DNA from: JBKHXF01 sp046566145
Lineage (GTDB): Bacteria; Actinomycetota; Nitriliruptoria; Nitriliruptorales; Nitriliruptoraceae
Assembly: GCA_046566145.1 (NCBI GenBank)
Contig: JBKHXF010000011.1
Span: forward strand, 1-64,000
DNA length: 64,000 nucleotides
Reading direction: 5' to 3'
Positions 59,205-64,000 of the stretch are shown one piece after another. The translations under genes and the position numbers were made by a program. How positions within the stretch are numbered: the stretch's first letter is position 1; every line of letters begins with the position of its first letter. The notes under the pieces were generated by a model that searched no databases, had not been told where the DNA came from, and saw nothing but the letters and a program-made list of their open reading frames with translations.

Positions 59205-60488
59205 TCAGGCCTCGTGGTACGCCCACTCGACCCCGTCCGGGGTGTCCCGCACCTCGACGCCGGCGGAGACGAGCTCGTCACGGATCCGGTCGGCGCGGTC
59301 GTACTCGCCGGCGGCGCGGAAGTCCCGCCGCAGCTGGAGCAGCACCTCGACGTGCGGGGCGAGCAGGTCACGGTGGTCGTGCAGGCCGGTGCCGGCGACC
59401 CGACCGAGCCGGACGACGAGCCGGCGCAGCACCTCGACGGCGTCGTCGAGCTCGGTGCCGGTGAGGGTGTCGGCGGCCCAGTCCCGGACGGTCTGCTCGA
59501 GCTCGAGCACCGCCTCGGTCGCGGCGAGCGCGTCGCCGGCGTCGAGCGCGACGTCGAAGGCGTGCTCGAGCCGGCGGACCTCCTCGCGCAGGGGCGAGTC
59601 GTCGGCCGGCGCCTCGCCCGTGTCGGTCTCGGGGGCCTCGCCGGTGGACGGGGGCACGTCGAGGACGACGCCACCGCCGGCGCCGGCCTCGCCGCGGGCG
59701 GCGGCCAGCAGGTCCTCCAGCGCGTGGGTGCCGTCGTCGAACACGGTCGACTCGCCGTCGACCCGCACCGTCACGCCGCCGCGGCCGGTCACCCGGACCG
59801 AGCCGGCGGCGAGGTCGACGATGGCCGCGGTGTGCTCGTCGACGCCCAGCACGAACGTGCCGGTGGGGAGCTCGTCCTCCATGCGCCGCAGGCGGGTCTC
59901 CCCGAGGTAGCAGAACCGGGTGTCGTGGGTGCCGCCCTCGGCGTTGTCGTAGTGCGGGATGACGACGGCGTGCAGGTCGACCGCGGTGAGCAGGTCGAGC
60001 CCGTCGACCCAGTGCGCCTCGAACCCGGCCTTGTAGATCTCGTAGACGGGGATCGCGTGGCTGCCCAGCGTCACCGCGGCCGCGGAGGAGAAGACCGTCG
60101 TGCGCCCGGGGCGGGACGCGAGGCGCTCCCGCAGCAGCGCCGGCAGCCGGGTGGTGCGCCACTGCCGCACCGCGTACGACGGCGAGCCCGGCCCGGCGAA
60201 CACCCAGTCGGCCTCCTCGACGGCCAGCAGGGCGGCCTCGACCTCCGCCGCGCCGGCGGTCTCCGGTCGGCGCAGCTCGACGGCGCGGACCTCGTGCCCG
60301 ACGTTGGTCGCGAAGTAGCCGAGCGCCCGCTCGGTGATCTCGCCGGCGTTCTCCTGGAAGCCGTACGGCGTGTCGAGCAGCACCGCGTCGGGGTCGTCAC
60401 CGAGCGCGGCGAGGACCCGCTGGTGGACGGTGACCATCGTCGGGGTGGTCTCGCCCGAGCCCATGATGACCAGGGTGCGTGCGTCCAT
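59205..60488 (-). CDS. Peptidase S51/GATase-like domain fused to a CysRS-like C-terminus
   Basis: A 427-residue fusion. Residues ~1–260 resemble the cyanophycinase/S51 type-1 glutamine amidotransferase fold: TLVIMGSGETTPTMVTV, VLLDTPYGFQENAGEIT, WVFAGPGSPSYAVRQWRTTRLPALLRERLASRPG, then VFSSAAAVTLGSHAIPVYEIYKAG, where the usual G-x-S-A-G-A becomes SSAAA. After an acidic linker (~285–315), the C-terminus LEHAFDVALDAGDALAATEAVLELE…FRAAGEYDRADRIRDELVSAGVEVRDTPDGVEWAYHEA is very like the C-terminal tail of cysteinyl-tRNA synthetase. The catalytic CysRS core is absent. ATG at 60488 with GAGG upstream. Confidence 0.8.
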   Translation of the reverse strand: MDARTLVIMGSGETTPTMVTVHQRVLAALGDDPDAVLLDTPYGFQENAGEITERALGYFATNVGHEVRAVELRRPETAGAAEVEAALLAVEEADWVFAGPGSPSYAVRQWRTTRLPALLRERLASRPGRTTVFSSAAAVTLGSHAIPVYEIYKAGFEAHWVDGLDLLTAVDLHAVVIPHYDNAEGGTHDTRFCYLGETRLRRMEDELPTGTFVLGVDEHTAAIVDLAAGSVRVTGRGGVTVRVDGESTVFDDGTHALEDLLAAARGEAGAGGGVVLDVPPSTGEAPETDTGEAPADDSPLREEVRRLEHAFDVALDAGDALAATEAVLELEQTVRDWAADTLTGTELDDAVEVLRRLVVRLGRVAGTGLHDHRDLLAPHVEVLLQLRRDFRAAGEYDRADRIRDELVSAGVEVRDTPDGVEWAYHEA

Positions 60489-60540
60489 CGTCGGTACGGC
60501 CTCGTGTCGTGGCTGCCGGGTGGGGTACGTGGGTGGGCGC

Positions 60541-61452
60541 TCAGCCCGCGGGCGGGTCCCCGTCGAGGAACCCGTCGGCGAGCGCGTCGAGCAGGACGGT
60601 CGCCACCTCGTCGGGTGCCTGGGCGTGGACGTCGTGCTCGCGGTCCACCATCCAGACGACCCGCCCGTGTGGCAACGCCGCGAGGGCGGCCGCCACGTCC
60701 CGGCGCGACGACACCGTGCGCTCGCCGCCGCCGATGGACGAGACCACCGGCAGCAGGAGCACGGGGACGCGGGTCGCCGGGTAGAGGCGGGTCGGTGGCA
60801 GCTCGTACAGCTGGCGGACGATGCGCTGGTGGTCGGCGCGTCGCAGGTGGGGGGTGACGGTCCCGTCCGGGCGCCGGGCGAAGTTGGCGAGCACACCCGC
60901 GAGCGCCTCGGGTTCCCAGTCGGGGTGCCGTTCGGCGAGCATCCCCGTGATGGTCCCGAGCGGGGTGCCGGCGAGCCGCGGCGGAGCGAGCACCTCCCAG
61001 CAGGCCTCGAACGTGTCGAAGCGCGCCGCCAGGTCGATCGTCCCGCCGTCGATGCCGACCACGGAGCGCACCGCGTCAGGGTGGGTCGCGCCGAGGTGCA
61101 GCACGACGTTGCCGCCCCACGACTGCCCGACGGCGATGGGTCGGTCGAGGCCGAGGGTCTGCGCCACCGCGACGAGGTCGGCGCTCGAGGCGGCCGGGTC
61201 GTAGTCGAACGGGACCCGGTCGGAGAGGCCGTGGCCCCGCTGGTCGACGGCGACGACCCGGTGCCCGGCGTCGGCGAGCCGGCGGGCGAGCGGGTCCCAG
61301 AGCTGGGCGTTGGAGGCGAGCCCGTGGACCAGGAGCCAGTCGCGTGTCCCGCCGCCCGACCCGCCGGCGGCCGGCTCCCACACGCGGGCGTGGAGACGCG
61401 CCTCGTCATCGAGCTCGACCATGCAGCTCGAGGGGACCACGGCACGGGACAC
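60541..61452 (-). CDS. Alpha/beta hydrolase
   Basis: A 303-residue hydrolase: LLVHGLASNAQLWDPLARRLADAGHRVVAVDQRGHGLSDR, nucleophile elbow AVGQSWGGNVVLHLG (Ser), cap region with FARRPDGTVTPHLRRAD, late PVLLLPVVSSIGGGERTV, and VDREHDVHAQAPDEVA carrying the late His. GTG at 61452 with GAGG upstream. The S51–CysRS gene follows on the same strand. Confidence 0.82.
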   Translation of the reverse strand: MSRAVVPSSCMVELDDEARLHARVWEPAAGGSGGGTRDWLLVHGLASNAQLWDPLARRLADAGHRVVAVDQRGHGLSDRVPFDYDPAASSADLVAVAQTLGLDRPIAVGQSWGGNVVLHLGATHPDAVRSVVGIDGGTIDLAARFDTFEACWEVLAPPRLAGTPLGTITGMLAERHPDWEPEALAGVLANFARRPDGTVTPHLRRADHQRIVRQLYELPPTRLYPATRVPVLLLPVVSSIGGGERTVSSRRDVAAALAALPHGRVVWMVDREHDVHAQAPDEVATVLLDALADGFLDGDPPAG

Positions 61453-61634
61453 GGCGGGCCTCGGTGGGAGGGGTGGACGGTGACGGGACGCGAGGACGCG
61501 ACCACCGAGCCTACGCACCGGCCCGCCCGTCCGGACGGGGTCGGCGTGACGTCGCTGTCCGTCCGTGGGTGGCGCGCCCCTGCGGGGCCGGCCCGCCCCG
61601 GGTCACGGTGGACCCCGATCCCGAGGAGTCCCCC

Positions 61635-62165
61635 GTGCGCCACGTCCACCATCCCGACCGCCACCCCACCGCCCTCACGGCCCTGCTCGCCGCCGGCGCG
61701 CTCGCGCTCGCCGGGTGCGGCACGCAGAGCCTGCGCAACGTCCCCGACCAGGCCTCGACGCCGACCGAGACCGTCCCGGACGTGGTGGCGACGCAGGACC
61801 CGGAGGGCGAGCCCGACGTCGAGGGCGTGCTCGCGGTGGGGGCCCAGACGATCGACGCCGACGCCCCGGTGCTCGTCGTCGAGCGCGCCGGCGGCGACGA
61901 CACCCGCATGCTCCTGGTCGTCCGCACCGATGCGGACGGCGCCCCCGGCGACCTGCTCGGGGTCGCCGAGGTCGGCCTGAGCGTCGTCGAGGACGTCCCG
62001 GTGGAGCTGACCATGGGGGAGGTGCCGACCGGGGCCGTGACCCTGTGGGTCACGCTGGTCAGCGACGTCGACCCGATCGGTCGCTACGACGAGGGCATCG
62101 ACCAGGTCGTGGTGGACGTCCGGGGCGAGGAGCTGCGCACCCCCGTGGACGTCGTGGTGGAGTGA
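61635..62165 (+). CDS. Lipoprotein of unknown function
   Basis: A 176-residue protein; signal peptide TALTALLAAGALALAGC (lipobox LAGC), then a Thr/Pro-rich linker (STPTETVPDVVATQDP) and a beta-rich domain (VLAVGAQTIDADAPVLVVERAGGDDTRMLLVVRTDADGAPG…VELTMGEVPTGAVTLWVTLVSDVDPIGRYDEG). GTG at 61635 with GAGGAG 6 nt upstream. No family recognised; the EPTGAVTLWVTLVSDV pattern resembles Ig-like adhesion modules. Confidence 0.72.
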   Translation: MRHVHHPDRHPTALTALLAAGALALAGCGTQSLRNVPDQASTPTETVPDVVATQDPEGEPDVEGVLAVGAQTIDADAPVLVVERAGGDDTRMLLVVRTDADGAPGDLLGVAEVGLSVVEDVPVELTMGEVPTGAVTLWVTLVSDVDPIGRYDEGIDQVVVDVRGEELRTPVDVVVE

Positions 62166-62250
62166 CCCGCAGCGCGACCTCGACGGACCGGGTGCCGCGG
62201 TGACGTGGCCCCGTTCACCCTCCCGTTGCCGGCCGGTGACCGTTCGGACG

Positions 62251-62256
62251 TAGGCT
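62251..62256 (+). promoter_or_regulatory. -10 box TAGGCT of the PhoD-like gene
   Basis: TAGGCT 43 nt before the ATG at 62300. Same hexamer as several other promoters in the window. Confidence 0.5.
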
Positions 62257-62299
62257 CCCGCACGACCTCACCACCACCCCGTCCGGGAGCCGCTCCGTC

Positions 62300-64000
62300 A
62301 TGGCCACCTCCTTCGACCGCCGTGCCTTCCTGACCCGGGCGGGCCTCGCCGGCGCCGGTGCGCTCACCGCCGTGGGCGTGGCGCGGCCGCCGGCGCGGGC
62401 CGACGAGGCCCTCGCCCCGTTCGAGCACGGCGTCGCGTCCGGCGACCCGCTCGCCGACCGGGTGGTCATCTGGACCCGCATCACCCCCGCCGGTGCGGGC
62501 CCGGTCGACGTCGACTGGGTGGTCGCGTCCGACGTGGACCTCACCGACGTCGTCGCCTCCGGCACGGTGACCACCGGCGCCGACCGGGACCACACCGTGA
62601 AGGTGGACGTGACCGGCCTGCGCGGCGGGACCACGTACTTCTACGGGTTCACGGCCCCCGACGGTCGCCGCTCCCTGACCGGCCGCACCCGGACGCTGCC
62701 GGCGCCGGGCACCGCGGTGGAGCGGTTCCGCGCGGCCGTGGTGTCCTGCTCGAACTACACCGGCGGGTTCTTCAACGCCTACGCGATCGCCGCCGCGAAG
62801 CGCATCGACGTGGTGCTGCACCTGGGCGACTACATCTACGAGTACGGCAACGACGCCGACCGCTACGGCCCGGAGGAGCTCGCCGGCGTCCGCGACCACG
62901 TCCCGGCCGTCGAGATGGCGACCCTGGCCGACTACCGGGCCCGGTACGCGAACTACCGGCTCGACCCCGACCTGCGCCGGCTGCACCAGCTCCACCCGTG
63001 GATCTGCGTCTGGGACGACCACGAGTCCACGAACGACTCGTGGCGCGACGGGGCCGAGAACCACGGCGACGGCGACGTGCCGGGCGACGCGCAGGAGTGG
63101 TCGGTCCGCAAGGCGCAGGTGCAGCAGGCGTACAGCGAGTGGCTGCCGATCCGCACCGACGACCCGGCGCGCATCTTCCGGTCCTTCCCGGTCGGTGACC
63201 TCGCCGACCTCGTCATGCTCGACACCCGCCTCGAGGGCCGCGACGAGCAGACCGGCGAGATCCTCGAGCCGACCCTGTTCACCAGCGAGATCGACGACCC
63301 CGAGCGCGAGCTGATCTCGGAGGCCCAGCGCACCTGGCTGTACGGGCAGCTCACCGCGTCGCGGAGCCGCGGGGCGACGTGGCGCATCCTCGGCCAGCAG
63401 GTGATGCTGATGCAGTGGAACGCGGTCGGCCTGCCGGAGGGCTTCGGCGGGCAGGACGCGCCGAGCTTCGGGCAGCGCAGCGGCGGCAACGCCATCAACC
63501 CCGACGCGTGGGACGGCTACACCGCCGAGCGCACCCGCCTCTACGACCACCTCGAGGCGAACGACATCACCGACAACGTGGTGCTCACGGGCGACATCCA
63601 CACCTCGTGGGCGGCGGACCTGCCGCGCGACCCGTACGACGTCAGCGCCTACGACCCGGTCTCGGGCGCGGGGTCGCTCGGCGTCGAGTTCGTCACGCCG
63701 TCGGTGACCAGCGACAACTTCAACGAGATCCTCGGCGACCTGACCGTCGGACAGCCCCTGCCGGAGGGGTCGAGCCGGCCGTTCGAGCTCGGCACGATGG
63801 CCGACAACCCGCACATCAAGTACGTCGACCTGGACCGGCACGGGCTGCTGTTCCTCGACGTCACCCCGGCGCGGGTCCAGTCGGACTGGGTGTTCACCCC
63901 GTCGCGGGTGGAGCCGACCACCGAGGAGGTCGCCGGCCCGTCCTGGCGGGTCGACGTCGGCACCGACCACGTCGTGGCCGCCGAGGCGGCCGTCGTCGAG
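62300..64000 (+). CDS. phoD: Tat-exported PhoD-like alkaline phosphatase (3' end cut by window)
   Basis: At least 567 residues, incomplete. The N-terminus DRRAFLTRAGLAGAGALTAVG is a Tat signal (RRxFL). The PhoD N-terminal Ig-like domain (FEHGVASGDPLADRVVIWTRITP) precedes the metallophosphatase: VLHLGDYIYEYG, IWDDHE analogue VWDDHESTNDSW, NVVLTGDIHTSW with the metal His/Asp. PhoD enzymes hydrolyse phosphodiesters of wall teichoic acids or phospholipids with Ca2+/Fe3+. The window ends before the stop. Confidence 0.9.
   Translation, partial: MATSFDRRAFLTRAGLAGAGALTAVGVARPPARADEALAPFEHGVASGDPLADRVVIWTRITPAGAGPVDVDWVVASDVDLTDVVASGTVTTGADRDHTVKVDVTGLRGGTTYFYGFTAPDGRRSLTGRTRTLPAPGTAVERFRAAVVSCSNYTGGFFNAYAIAAAKRIDVVLHLGDYIYEYGNDADRYGPEELAGVRDHVPAVEMATLADYRARYANYRLDPDLRRLHQLHPWICVWDDHESTNDSWRDGAENHGDGDVPGDAQEWSVRKAQVQQAYSEWLPIRTDDPARIFRSFPVGDLADLVMLDTRLEGRDEQTGEILEPTLFTSEIDDPERELISEAQRTWLYGQLTASRSRGATWRILGQQVMLMQWNAVGLPEGFGGQDAPSFGQRSGGNAINPDAWDGYTAERTRLYDHLEANDITDNVVLTGDIHTSWAADLPRDPYDVSAYDPVSGAGSLGVEFVTPSVTSDNFNEILGDLTVGQPLPEGSSRPFELGTMADNPHIKYVDLDRHGLLFLDVTPARVQSDWVFTPSRVEPTTEEVAGPSWRVDVGTDHVVAAEAAVVE

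Noticed and set aside
56258..59674. 1138-residue minus-strand frame
   Set aside because: Low-complexity Arg/Pro/Gly sequence antisense to baeRF, TPR-like and hydrolase genes.
62084..63970. 628-residue minus-strand frame
   Set aside because: Antisense shadow of the Tat-exported PhoD-like gene.

Overview
The window is a very GC-rich (roughly 70% and above) actinobacterial chromosome segment carrying the replication origin. The core order cwlM – GNAT – parB – parA – rsmG – jag – yidC – yidD – rnpA – rpmH | dnaA – oriC – dnaN – recF – dciA(DUF721) – gyrB – gyrA – DUF3566 – tRNA-Ile – tRNA-Ala – crgA – sortase E – pabA matches the order around oriC in Mycobacterium and other Actinobacteria. GTG starts dominate, stop/start overlaps (GTGA, ATGA, TGATG) are common, and many genes have a TANNNT -10 box 6-9 nt before the start codon (leaderless transcripts). 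Gene content (D-Ala ligase, rpiA and a large unshared gene set between the core blocks) suggests a deep, non-model actinobacterial lineage such as Nitriliruptoria or Acidimicrobiia; that placement is inference only.

Layout. 1–5.7 kb: small accessory genes (tandem-VOC protein, DinB-like protein, two DUF1059 proteins, BTAD regulator, a methyltransferase–CMD/AhpD fusion) and then cwlM. 5.6–10.5 kb: GNAT protein, small membrane protein, PLP aminotransferase, then a tight ddl–HAD–rpiA operon. 10.5–18.2 kb (minus strand): parB/parA with parS sites, rsmG, a 1.7-kb gene-free stretch, and the jag–yidC–yidD–rnpA–rpmH membrane-insertion/ribosome operon. 18.2–26.3 kb (plus strand): dnaA, oriC, dnaN, a lower-GC protease/lipoprotein cassette, recF, dciA and an Fpg/Nei-type glycosylase. 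26.4–32 kb: lipoprotein, secreted beta-propeller, a TetR-controlled SnoaL–DUF6069–SDR operon and a secreted cupredoxin-like protein. 32.3–38.8 kb: gyrB, two tiny membrane proteins, gyrA, DUF3566 protein, tRNA-Ile. 38.9–50 kb: second beta-propeller, acyl-CoA dehydrogenase, degenerate Rieske-like protein, bifunctional fatty acyl-CoA reductase, tRNA-Ala, lone receiver domain, thioesterase, FmdB-type zinc ribbon, crgA and sortase E. 50–64 kb: polyprenyl synthetase, acyl-CoA ligase–pabA, S2P and Lon-type membrane proteases, baeRF-type protein, two alpha/beta hydrolases, an S51/CysRS-tail fusion, and the start of a Tat-exported PhoD-like phosphatase.

The core genes serve replication initiation (DnaA, oriC boxes, DnaN, DciA), supercoiling (GyrAB), segregation (ParAB–parS), membrane insertion (YidC/YidD/Jag) and wall growth (CwlM, CrgA, Ddl). 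The main surprises are two DnaA-box clusters about 23 and 28 kb from oriC, the second holding exact TTATCCACA and TTGTCCACA 9-mers; a ParA with a ~300-residue disordered acidic tail; a metzincin-like protease plus lipoprotein cassette set between dnaN and recF; and two unusual domain fusions.
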